A stretch of 64,000 bases of DNA from Gigaspora margarita (taxonomy: Eukaryota > Glomeromycota > Glomeromycetes > Diversisporales > Gigasporaceae), in contig WTPW01000344.1 in assembly GCA_009809945.1 (NCBI GenBank), forward strand, positions 131,135 to 195,134. The letters are read 5' to 3'. Numbering within the stretch: position 1 is the first letter of the stretch; the number at the start of each line of letters is the position of its first letter. The notes below the pieces were generated by a model that did no database searches, was not told where the DNA came from, and saw only the letters and a list, made by a program, of their open reading frames with translations. The translations under genes were made by a program, and so were the position numbers. Positions 35,286 through 45,886 of this stretch are shown piece after piece.

Positions 35286-36693
35286 TAGTGTTTCGGGCGA
35301 AATCCATTTCCAAAATCCGAAAGGCGAAACCGAAATGCTCCCAAAGGCGAAATAAATCCGAAATTTCCGAAATTTCCGAAATGGGCGAAATGGGCGAAAC
35401 TTCCGAAACCTGGCGAAACCTCCGAAACCCGGCGAAACCGAAATGGCGAAATCTCCGAAACATTTTCGATAAAAAAGTTTGGCGCAGCTCTTCTTTTTGA
35501 TAGACGTTTTGAATGATTTAAATTTTTGAGTGAAGTTATCTCGACACTCACCAAGTCAAATTTAAATTCNACGAATCTGTAGAATCCAAAAAAAAGTTCA
35601 TCGAATTTGGCTTGATGGNTGTCGAGATATCTTCACTCAAAGTTTAAAAAAAGTTTGGTGCAGCTCTTCTTTTTGATATTAACAATAGCTGCCGCAACAA
35701 AATTGTCACGACAGATCCTCGAATTTGATCGGCTAACGACCGAGGATCTTCGAAATTTTTGTCCCGCATTACATAATTGTTTACTAATTTCCGGCCGGAA
35801 TTAACTTTTTAATTTTTCTTTACAAAAATAGAAATTTTTAAAAAATAAGCCCGCATTATGGTAAAATTGGCCCAGGAACGATTTTCACTTAATGAGCGGC
35901 TGCGATTTCATTAGTAAAATTATGAGTTATCACGGCCTAATTTTTTGATCGTCTCTCTTAGCCAATCAAAATTAAGAATCTGCTGTGACAATTTTGTTGC
36001 GGCAGCTATGGTTAATTTCTTTATGATAGACGTTTTGATTTTTTAAATCTTTGAGTAAAGATATCTCGACACTCACCAAGTCAAATTCAATGAACTTTTT
36101 TTTATGATCTGTAGAATTCAAATAAAAAAATTTTCATTGAATTTGGCTTGGTGGGTGTCGTGATATCTTAACTCAAGGTTAAAAAAAAAGGTTGGCGCAG
36201 CTCTTTTTGATAGAAGTTTTGAATTTTTAAATCTTTGAGTGAAGATATCACGACACTCACCAAGCCAAATTCAATGAAAATTTTTTATTTGAATTTTACA
36301 GATTCATAAAAAAAAAGTTCATTGAATTTGGCTTGGTGGATGTCGAAATATCTTCCCTCAAAGGTTAACAACGGTTTGGTGCAACTCTTATTTTGATAGA
36401 CAGTTTGGATTTTTTAAATCTTTGAGTGAAGATATCTCAACACTCTGTTTCACTACACTCTAGGTATTTTTTCTAATAAAAATTCTAATTTAGATTTCGG
36501 AACTTTCGCCAGGTTTCGGTTTCGCCAATTTTCGGACATTTCGCCAATTTTCGGACATTTCGCCAGGTTTCGAGCATTTCGCCAATTTCGCCAGTTTCGG
36601 AATTATCGGATTTCAGGCTTTTGGGCGAAATATATTTCGCCCTATTTCGGAAATTTCGCCTGGGCGAAATATATAATTTCGCCCGAAACACTA
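35286..36693. mobile_element. hAT-type foldback with word-repeat arms (1,408 bp)
   Basis: The ends TAGTGTTTCGGGCGAAAT / ATTTCGCCCGAAACACTA are perfect inverses, flanked by the exact 8-bp duplication GTGTGAGA (35278-35285 and 36694-36701). TAGTG plus an 8-bp duplication fits hAT. The arms (to about 35465 and from about 36495) consist of ttccgaaa, ggcgaaa and gggcgaaa words repeated many times. The interior has about four copies of a palindromic unit of about 190 bp (tttggtgcagctctt .. gatatctcgacactcaccaag). One is split by a TTAA-flanked insertion. No transposase. Confidence 0.9.
35683..36011. mobile_element. TTAA-flanked MITE nested in the hAT foldback
   Basis: TTAA|CAATAGCTGCCGCAAC ... GTTGCGGCAGCTATGG|TTAA. 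329 bp, with inverted ends of about 26 bp. TTAA duplication is typical of piggyBac-type elements. Outside sequence resumes the foldback's internal unit on both sides. Confidence 0.8.
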
Positions 36694-36713
36694 GTGTGAG
36701 AGTTCGAAAACAG

Positions 36714-37491
36714 CTCAATTATTATAAGCTTTTATTAATATTGCCGCTATGGTGGCTGGGTGGGCCCGGATGTATCTGTAGAATGAGTCCGAGTTCCACC
36801 TGCCAATTTTCTGGACCAATATCAACTGGACTCCTCTCATAACCAGTTCTGTAGTGCCCCGGCCCTGAAACTGTGGCCAGCGACATCCTCCGAAGGTAGT
36901 AGATGCTTGAGCTTATGGATGAAGTATCGTTTCGTGACCCATGAGCCGTTTGCCCTAGTGAACAACAAGTCAGATTGGTCATGTGCCCGGGCTGTTCTTC
37001 GGACAACGTATGCCTTCAAGGCATCGACCGGACATAGATCATCATACGTCGGATTGATGATGAGGGACATTCGTTCTGCTGTTTTGTGGTTCTTGGTACG
37101 TGCCAATTGGATGGTTGCAAATGTGTGATGGTCGACTTTTTCGAACCTCAATGATTTGATTGTTGGTACCTTATCCCGATCCTGCTGTGTTGTAGGGAGA
37201 AGCTCCCCAGACGTGCCAGGCTATAAAATGCGGATAGGGCTATTGCCCAAAATGTTATTCATCCGTATCGCTCATGTCCAAGTTCGCCTTCATTGTTTGC
37301 AGGTGGGCCCGTGTGATGTGTGATTTTTGGCTAACAGGTGTATGTTTGTGGCCTCTATCGATGGCCTTTAGTAACTCTTTTACTAGGGGGTCATCACGAA
37401 CTTCATTCCATTCGAGATGGTTCATTTTGTGGTGAAGTTTCAGTGCCGACAAATATGATAATAGGGTCGGGGGTGCGACCTTGTCATGCAT
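36714..37491 (-). pseudogene. DIRS tyrosine recombinase, frameshifted
   Basis: The N-terminal helical part is LLSYLSALKLHHKMN..VRDDPLVKELLKAI. The catalytic part has VDALKAYVVRR and the H-x-x-R motif in GHSFRAGA. The C-terminal QKIGRWNSDSFYRYIRAHP carries the expected Tyr nucleophile and ends AILIKAYNN. The segments are in three frames (breaks near 37200 and 36845), so no intact enzyme is encoded. This class integrates circular DNA without target duplication. Confidence 0.75.
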
Positions 37492-37950
37492 GTGTGTTAT
37501 GAAATTAATTAGATGTTCTTTGGTAATGGGCCAAATGTTGCCTTGTGGGCTGGTCCATCGATTTTTGTTTGCTAGTGCCTCATATTGCCTTACTGCTGAT
37601 TCGTATGTTTTGTTGACCTATGTTTTTATGCCTAATATTGCGGCTGCTTGCTGGTCGAGTGGGATTGGCTGTGTGGATGTTGGACTGTCCGATAGTACGC
37701 GCGCGTCTGTGAGAGTGTGGTAACAGTCTACTGAATTAATGAAGGAATTGCGGATCTAAGGTTAGAATATCATTGTGGGATAATGGGTTGTAAGTAACGT
37801 GCAGTTGGGTTTCAGTTTAGAAATTGTCTGTGCCCATTTCGGGATAGTAGGCCTGCCTCTGAGTTCATTTTCCCTAGTATGAACTTTAATTTCACGAAAA
37901 TTTCCCATGTATTTGTGCTTGGTATATTTGCATAACTATTTCATTGATTG

Positions 37951-38757
37951 CTAGGTGCTTGCAGAATCCCGAGTATACTGCTTCCGCATTTGCCTGATTG
38001 TCCGTCCATATGATAACTCGCTTTTGGAAGTTAATATCGCAATAAGTGTGGTCAGAAACTCCCGCTCCTGTATATTGTGTTGGAACAAGTCCATTTCATT
38101 CGACCAGTTGAACGTGGTGAAGTATAATTGAAAGGTGGCACCGCCACCTAAATTGGATGCGTCGGTGAAGAGGTTTTGTGTTGCTGGGTCAAGCCATTGT
38201 TGGTCTTCCATAAGGTGCACTCCTGACCACCCTGGCAGTGTATCGATCCACCATTTGATGTCGGACCTCATGGGCCGTTGATGTTTATATGGTGCTTGGA
38301 ACTTTTTGCTGTGCTTAATCTCCTGATAAAACGCTGCATGAACGGCCGTCCCTGTAGGAGAACCTGGCATACCCACATCAGAGACCCGACCAAAGACTGT
38401 AGCTCTTTCTTGAAACACCAATGTTTGTTCGACCATTGCTCCAATATGTCAATAAGCTTAAGTTTTTTGTTGGTGGGAATCGTCGCTGTAAATGTCACTG
38501 TGTCAATGTTAATGCTGAGAAATGTGATCGAGGTACTTGGCCCTTCGAGTTTTGACGGTTTTTATAATACCAAGTATGCGCAGGAATTGGTCGAGTTCTT
38601 TTTGTGCATTTGGTCCTGACATAATAAGGAAGTCATCAACATAATGAATTATTGACTTAATTCCTTGTTGCACTGCAATCCATGCGAGAGCATCTGCAAA
38701 TCTGCAAAATATGCCTCCTGATGCCTGATTTCCAAAGGCAAGGGCCTTGTCAAAGTA
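37951..38757 (-). pseudogene. DIRS reverse transcriptase palm/thumb and RNase H
   Basis: From the pogo junction the frame reads FDKALAFGNQASGGIFCRFA, then the RT active site YVDD (HYVDDFLIMSGP, bases 38632-38643), a linker, the thumb (KELQSLVGSLMWVCQV) and the RNase H start LFTDASNLGGGATF with its catalytic Asp. Frames change near 38500 and 38380. This is the downstream half of an RT whose upstream half is at 44997-45640. Confidence 0.8.
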
Positions 38758-39177
38758 CAGTCTTCCTCCTCTATAATCACACGGTTTGTTTTACACAAAT
38801 GTGTGATTATAAAAGAGTGTGATTATATAGTGTTTACCCTATATAATTACACTTAATAATATAATTTATATTATGTGATTATATAGGAGTAAATAAAAAA
38901 ATTCTATATTAATTTTTTTATTGTTCATTTAAATAATTTATTATATCACTGTTATAAATTTGGAGTAGTATAAAAAACCTCGAACCAAAATTTTCTTGTT
39001 GCTCTAAAACAATTTTTTTTTACCTGTAGCACAGTTTTTATTATATGTATATACTTTTTTTTAGCTAATTATACATTACTATTAATGATAATAAAAGTTT
39101 TATACTAACTTTTTTTGGCATCTGGTTTAATAAGAGTTGTAGCTACATCTTACTGCAAAAAAAAGAGATAAGTACTA

Positions 39178-39305
39178 TTTATTCCCCGGAATGGTGGGAA
39201 TAATGAAATATTTCCCTAGTGGCATATGTGGGGCGCTTTGCACCCCATAAGTGCGCCACTTGGGGAATATTTTAATTATTTCCCCGGCACGGCAGAATAA
39301 ATGAG
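39178..39305. mobile_element. Hairpin MITE a inside the pogo element
   Basis: atttattccccgg..gggaataat and its mirror attatttccccgg..agaataaat, with an inner gcgccact / agtggc stem. Confidence 0.65.
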
Positions 39306-39320
39306 TTATTCAACGTTTCA

Positions 39321-39542
39321 TATGACGACATGACAGGGACTCGTGTTATTAATTATTTTTATCATTTTCTTAGTCTCCCTTTACATTTTTAACTTTTCAG
39401 GGAAATAACAAATGCCTATTATCACCTCAGCTTTATTTGTTATCACCCCGTGGAAATAACAAATAAGAAAAAAAAAGAAAAGAAAAAATTCATGATAAAA
39501 ATTATGATTAATAACACGTAAATCCCCGTCATGCGATCATAA
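39321..39542. mobile_element. Hairpin MITE b inside the pogo element
   Basis: tatgacgacatgacaggg..gtgttattaattatttttatcat is mirrored by atgataaaaattatgattaataacac..ccccgtcatgcg. Inside are repeated ggaaataacaaat words. Confidence 0.65.
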
Positions 39543-39658
39543 TGAGACATGGAATAACATGATTTATTAGAGAGCACCCGACCTGTTATTTACCACAACC
39601 ATATGATTTCTTTATCAAGTAATTTTATTTATTAAGTCAATCATTTAGTGCTGCTTTC

Positions 39659-39743
39659 GAATTAGTGCGATCAAATCCTGTATGTTGCCATTGTTTAACA
39701 ATGGTAACATGCAGGATTCAAATTCATTGATCGCACTAATTCG
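39659..39743. mobile_element. Hairpin MITE c inside the pogo element
   Basis: gaattagtgcgatcaaatcctg...caggattcaaattcattgatcgcactaattc, about 40-bp arms meeting at tgttaacaa-like centre ccattgtttaacaatgg. Near-perfect palindrome. Confidence 0.8.
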
Positions 39744-40461
39744 AATAGCATAACCTTTTTTTAGTATATAATTATATGAAGCTCATGCTTTATCATTACG
39801 TAGTGAATTTATTATCAATAAATTCTGCTAACCGCACTTTCTATATACATTTATTTAGTACAAATAGACTTAGAATTGTCATTATTAGCAAAACATAATC
39901 TACTAACTATGTTACATATATTTATTTAATCATTAATTCTAAGAAATTATCACAATGACAAAGTTTCTTTAGCACATATAAAAGATGCACTTTTAATCTG
40001 ATTTTTCTTACTCGCTCTGCTTATAAAACTTTCAATTATTATACCTCATTATGACGTCCAATCAGTCTGTTAAAAAAACTCGTACGGCAGTTAGTGTTAG
40101 CTTAAAAAGTGATATTTGTAATTATAATAAAGAAAATCCCAATAAAACTCAAATACAAATCACTGAGCACTTTAATGCCCAAGATCCAAACTGGAATCTT
40201 GAACATTCGACCATATCTAAAATTCTTAAAGAAAAAGATAAATGGTTGGCCATTGTTAAAGATAATACAACTTCTGATACTTTTCGTTATAAAAAAGTAA
40301 AATTTCCCTTGCTAGACCAAGCTATGAAGTTATGGGTTGAGCAAGTTGTTGGCAATGGGTTATTCTTAACTGAAGCACTTATCAAAGAAAAGGCTGCTTA
40401 TTTTGCTAAGGCACTTTCGTTGCCTGATAATGAATTAAAATTTTCTAATAGTTGGATAAGG

Positions 40462-40643
40462 CAGGACCCCGAAATATATATAGATAGGTCAGGTTAATTA
40501 TAGGATTACTAAAAAAGGAATGATCTGCAGAAAATACTTTAAAAATAAGCAAAAAATTACTATAAATAGAAAGAATCTGCATAAAAAACCTCAAAAATAA
40601 GCAAACTCATACCTGACCTATCTATGTATATTTCGGGGTCCTG
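40462..40643. mobile_element. MITE in transposase exon, CAGGACCCCG termini
   Basis: CAGGACCCCGAAATATA ... TATTTCGGGGTCCTG, flanked by ATAAGG on both sides (40456-40461, 40644-40649). Inner stems are taggtcaggt / acctgaccta. It breaks the transposase frame after GWIR-like SWIR. Confidence 0.8.
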
Positions 40644-41962
40644 ATAAGGTAATTTAAAAAACAGAATGGTTTACGAAATTTCAAATTACACAGAGAAGCT
40701 AGTAGTGTGGCAACCAGTAGTCTTCCAGAATTCTGACAAAATTTACAAAATAGTATTCAAAAATATGTATTGAATGATGTATTTAATGCAGATGAAATAG
40801 GGTTGTTTTTCCGCATGGCACAAAATCAAATATTAGCATGACGATCTCGTTCAGGATGGAAAAAGGAAAGTAATTTTTAGTTATTATAAACTCTCTATAA
40901 ATGCACACTTTTAGAACAAAACTTTAGCAATAAGCATTTTGAGAGAAAAGTGCATTTATAGAGGTTATTCAACGGTATTTGTATACGCATTTAGAGTGTC
41001 TGTGCACTTATAGTAAGTGCATTAATAAAAAATTTAGACTATTAATTAGAGATGGCATGTGTAGTACTTAATTGTTACACTATGAAATTATACGTATCAG
41101 ATGTAAGGTTTATATAAAGTATACTATGGGACGATTAAGCACTATGTAGCATAATACCTATCACTACTATTAATATTTTATACTATTAATACTTATCTAG
41201 CTAAATTCTTTTAATAAATTTAGGATCGTACTTGCATTACTGTTCTTTTAGCATGTAATGCCACTGGTACTAAGAATTAATGGCTATTGTAATAGGACCT
41301 TTGATCGAACCGCAAGCGTTATCTGGTATTAATCATTCCAATTTACTTGTAACATACCGTTCTAACCCAAAACATGGATGTGAAGTGACATATTCACAGA
41401 ATGGTTAAAAGATCTTGATAATCAATTTCGACTTCAAAATCAGAAAATTTTACTTTTACTTGACAATGCAACAAGCCATTTTAATCCAAAATTAAATTCA
41501 TCTGATGAAGAGCCTGGTAATAGTGATCCTGAAGAATTGCATTCTACTAGGTCAAATAACCATGGTCGTAGTCGCAGTCGCAGTCGTGGTCGCAGTCATG
41601 TTTGTGTTCATGGTTGTGGTCACCCCAAATTAAGCAATACTGCTCCAAATAACCAACGAAGTTGTACTAATCGACAAAGTAAGGGCAAGCACGGCAGAAG
41701 CCGGGCAAGTGTTTATACACTTTCTGACTTATCTGATTATCGACCTACAAATATTCAAATCAAATTCCTGCCTGCTCTTACTACCTCGCATCTTCAACCC
41801 ATGGATGCAGGAATTATTAAGTGCTTTAAAGCAAAATATCAAAAAAAATGCATTCATCATATTCTAGATCAATTTGAGAGAGGAGTAGATATTCGAGACC
41901 CTGAGTAAGTATGCTATATATTTAAAAGAGAGGGTGTGCACTTATAGAGGTTTTACTGTATA

Positions 41963-42137
41963 GTAAACCTTCTATAAGTATTTATTTTTAGTACCAAGCT
42001 TTAACAATGTGCACTAAATATAATAAGAAAATGGATTTTATAAAGCTTATACTATGCTTATATATACACATGAGCCTGCATTCGTGTTAGATTTAGGAGG
42101 GTGTGCACTTGTAGTAAGTGCGCTTATAGAGGTTTAC
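41963..42137. mobile_element. Tigger-like MITE in the transposase gene
   Basis: TA|GTAAACCTTCTATAAG ... CTTATAGAGGTTTAC|TA. A related sequence (gtgtgcacttatagaggttttactgta) ends at 41960 immediately before it, and similar words occur in the intron at about 40890-41040, so two or three related elements have hit this gene. Confidence 0.65.
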
Positions 42138-43377
42138 TATAATGTACTGTACAATAATACATTTTTTTTTGTTAGTAATAAATTAAATATTAAGAGGCCA
42201 TTGATTATGTAGCAACTTTATGAAATGAAGTAGATGAATTAACAATAGTAAATTGTTGGATAAAGACGGTATTTTGACACTAGTACCACATGATGATATT
42301 GAACTTGCACAACATACCTATTTAGAAATAATTGAATATGAGGAAAATGAAATAATCGATCTAACTGAAAGTGCTGATCAAACAGTTTTACAAGATATAA
42401 ATACCTACTGAGAAATTAATAATGTTCATATTCCTACGGAAGAACCACTTGAAGATACCCAAATTGTTGAAACTGTATTAGCAGAAGAATTAGAATGTGA
42501 ACAAGGTAATCCAGAAGATTCTGATGAGGAACCGCCAAAAATTTCTTCTTCTGAAGGGTAAATGGGTTGAAAACTTTTATTTCATTTGCAAAACAAATGG
42601 ATAATGTTTTTTTCTTTAATAACAATGATATAAAAATATTTTGAAAATACTCACAATTAATGAAGTGAAAAACTACTGAATCTATGAAACAAAAATCTAT
42701 TGTAGATTTTTTTAACCAGGAAAATCAAGTTATTAATGATGAATATCTTGAAGATAATTTCTCTGGTAACAGTAATAATGATGATTTCTCTGATAATAGT
42801 AATGATAGCGAGTTCGATAATATTTATTCAAGTGACAACTTTCCCAATGATGATAGTCTTCCTGAATATGATTTTCCTGAATATGATGATTTTTCTGATA
42901 ATTACAGCGGTCCTTCTGATGATTATGAGAACTAAATTGTGTAAATAATTTTTTTTATCAAAAATGCAATTAACATTCGAGGTCAAATAATTTCTATAAA
43001 TTGTATGTAGTGGGAATATGCGAAAAATAAATGTGTTTTTAAAATAAATATGTGTATTGAATAACTTTGCGTACAGTAACAATATAACATGTACAATTTA
43101 TGATAACACAACAAAATAAAGTGTTTTGTAATAATTAACTTGAGCACTAAATACTGGGTTATAAAAGTGATACGGGATGATGGGGTAGTATTAATAATGA
43201 TTGATATCGATATGGTAATAAATATAATTAAAAGTATCAGTGATTTAGGTTGATGATTAAGTGGAATCAGGGTAAAGGGAAATTCAAAAGTAACTGGAGT
43301 CACGTGAGCAATTTAAAAGAATTAACAAACTCATCACACAGAATTCGAGTTATAATAAGCCAATACGAAGATACAAG

Positions 43378-43918
43378 TCAATTCAGTCCGTCGAATTGAG
43401 TCTCACAAGGGTTATTAAGGTTAAATTTGAATTCAAAATTGTTTTTTTTTATTCGAAAAATGATAGGCAAATCCACTGCTTGGCCTTTAATTTGTAAAAA
43501 TATCCTAGCTGGATAAGGTTTTTGAGATTTTAAAGCTTGTTCTATTTTGGAAGTAACATAACCTTGTATCAAGAGGTGGTTCTTAAATCCTTAACTAACT
43601 CCCAAAACATCACTTTAGAATTCCTCCAAGAAATAGCTAGCTAGTTTGCAGAATAATTATAATGAAAGCATAAAGTCTTATTAGCAATATTTTAGAAACG
43701 GTTTTGGTTTAAGTAGAAACTAAGGTCTCTTGAGAAAATCTTTGTTTATATCGCTTTGATCTATTGCTTCCAAGACCAGCATTGTCTTCAGTCTCGGTTT
43801 TAGTCCAATTAGATTGGATTTTAAGCTTACCCTCCAGAGTAGCTACTTGATAACTAGTCTTACTGATCACAGATATTGAAGGAATTGTAGTAGCATTTCC
43901 TTTATAGATATTTGTCAT
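43378..43918 (-). CDS. Possible passenger gene fragments, unknown
   Basis: Two short minus-strand frames (43918-43709 and 43572-43378) inside the pogo element downstream of the transposase. They read MTNIYKGNATTIPSISVISKTS.. and ..KPYPARIFLQIKGQAVDLPIIF... Composition is protein-like but no family is recognised and no clean splice pair joins them. Confidence 0.2.
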
Positions 43919-44196
43919 TTAGATAGTTATTTTATTATTTTATTACTTAAATAATCCCGTTCTTTTTTCAAAGATAACAGTTGACGCAGAAAAATTAGCG
44001 TCAACGTGAAATTGCGCTTTTCCTCACCATATGTGATTCCCTTATTTGTATAACTAATTGTAAGAATTAATATCTTACTTATTTAGTGACTACTATCAAA
44101 TTCTAGCATGTGAATAACAACCAAAATAGAAAATAAAAGTAATAGCATATATAAAAAAAAAATATGCAAATTCACTATTACAATAGAGTTTTTTTG

Positions 44197-44395
44197 ATAA
44201 CTCATTTCACAGGCAAAGTAATTCTAGAGTTAACGTAATTTATAAAAAATAAACTCTTCTGTGAAATGAGCTGTCGTAAAAAAACTGTCTACAAAATGAG
44301 CTTGTAAGTAAAATAATTTGTCTATAAAACAAACATGTTTGCGAATTGATTGTCTGCAAAATAATATAGGTGAATTGATTGTCAGATAATACGTA
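44197..44395. repeat. One-armed GACA-word repeat
   Basis: ctcatttcacaggcaaagtaattct at the left, then about eight diverged units (tgtgaaatgagctgtcg, tctacaaaatgagctt, attgattgtctgcaaaata). Same theme as 8738-8992 but mostly one orientation. Confidence 0.6.
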
Positions 44396-44996
44396 TCCGT
44401 TAAGTGTTAACATAAAGGAAACTTTTTGCAAAAACATCTGGTTCGTTATAAATAAAGTTGAGGCAATTCTGAAGCAAAAATTGAATTAGAATGGATTGAA
44501 ATATGCGATATAAGGAGTTCACATATCATATTTGTTTATATTTCACAGCATACTAAATAAATATTTTCATAAAGCTTTTTTTTTTAAAAAAATTTTGTTA
44601 GGGTAAAATTAGTTTTGAATGACTTTGGGATATATTCGAATTTAAAATTTTCTCAGAATTATATCAATTTACATCAAATTGGAGATTGTTAAAAAAGTTT
44701 TCTGATTTACCATATTTGAATTTAGATTTTATAGCTTGTTATAACAATATTCATTCACAGTCACTTACCATGTGTCCACACATTCTTTATTTATTATCTG
44801 TTCTAAATATGATTATATAGAAGGCAAATATATATGTATATGTATTTTATTTATGATATATAATGTGATAGTGATTATAAGCTAATTGTGATTATAGAAA
44901 GGTATTTTTATATAAAAACAAACGGGATCAAAAATTTGTGTAACTATATAGGAGTTGTGATTATAGAGGAGGTGATTATAGAGGAGGAAGACTGTA

Positions 44997-45640
44997 TAGT
45001 TGTTCATCTAATATGATATCTTGCAGCACCTGGTCCACTGGGTGTACAGGCAGAATCCTGTAAGCATCTTTTATATCAATTTTTGATAGGAGGCATCCCT
45101 TCCCATAGTATGTAATCCACCTAATTGCATGACTTATAGTTTCATACTATGTGCTAAATTTAATTTTGTCGATACCGTCATTTACACTAGCACCAAAAGG
45201 TGCTGAGAAATGTGATATGATACGGTATTCCTTCAGGTTTGTATCCTTTTTCTCTACCAAGCCACAGAGGTTTATTAAAACACTCGGCATGGTGGTTGTT
45301 TTATTGAAAAGGGGCCACACATATGGCCTTGGGCTAGTTTATCCTGGACATATTTCCTAAAAGATTGCGAGTAGAGCTCTATTGTCTTCAAATTTTCTTG
45401 AATAATCATGGTCCTGTAGCCCGAAAAGTTGAACCTGAATCCCTGACTGAGCCCTTCCATTAGGTAGATAATAAACGGGCAATTAGAGTAGTCACTTGTA
45501 AGGTGTTCAAAAGCCTTGCTGTCAATGGGTGTGAAGGCCTTGAAAACTGCAGGATCAAGTTGCTCAAAGATGTCCTTTTTGATGGATGTTAAGGGCGCAC
45601 AGCATGGAGGAATAGCTGTAATCATGTTTTTCACTGACTA
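44997..45640 (-). pseudogene. DIRS reverse transcriptase, upstream half
   Basis: Frame 45634-45275 reads FIIYLMEGLSQGFRFNFSG..LAQGHMCGPFSI, the usual DIRS pre-RT region. A second frame, after a shift near 45270, gives YHITFLSTF-like remnants, IDIKDAYRILPVHPVDQ and ILDEQLY, stopping at the pogo insertion. Stops near 45150. Confidence 0.7.
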
Positions 45641-45847
45641 AAGACTTGGAGCCTCACATATTGTGATGCCTCGTGCTGCTTTGTATTAGGCTTGGTGTTT
45701 GAACCAAATCACCTTGCCTATTTGTGGGAATGTTTGATTAGTGATAAGTGATATAGTATCAGTAGTGTGAATTATATCCTGTCATGAGTTACTGATCGAT
45801 CTCTTGTTTCCTCTTATCTGTATCCTATATATATATTTTTTGCTTTT

Positions 45848-45886
<39 letters not shown>

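Larger units (their letters stand above)
40051..42935 (+). pseudogene. pogo/Tigger-like transposase (CENP-B type), interrupted
   Basis: The N-terminal 137 residues match the psq/CENP-B bipartite DNA-binding layout (ICNYNKENPNKTQIQITEHF; FPLLDQAMKLWVEQV). The DDE part keeps all three acids: FNADEIG (about 40785), LLLDNATSHF (Asp at 41462) and LQPMDAG (Asp at 41804). An Arg/Ser/Gly/His-rich stretch separates the last two. The C-terminal region is acidic. It includes QKSIVDFF at 42690, a match to the PCNA-binding consensus, then an Asp/Ser/Asn tail ending at 42935. 40859-41223 is a likely intron (GTAATT..TTTAG) that contains a small MITE. Lesions are the MITE at 40462, stops after SWIR, in EF*QNL and ILA*RSR, and TA-flanked insertion 41963-42137. 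Probably inactive in this copy. Confidence 0.75.
38758..44994 (+). mobile_element. pogo/Tigger-like DNA transposon, 6,237 bp, TA duplication
   Basis: Perfect inverted ends CAGTCTTCCTCCTCTATAATCAC, flanked by TA at 38756-38757 and 44995-44996. Both subterminal regions carry several further tgtgattata(g) words, likely transposase sites. It encodes a plus-strand CENP-B/pogo-type transposase. It carries passenger hairpins and is itself hit by smaller MITEs. CAG ends, TA duplication and a CENP-B-like DNA-binding domain together identify the superfamily. Confidence 0.9.

Noticed and set aside
35237-35554. Open frames through the hAT foldback arms, such as repeated FRRFRxVSEVSP
   Set aside because: Repeats are open in several frames on both strands because of the word periodicity. 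The boundaries are transposon termini, not gene signals.
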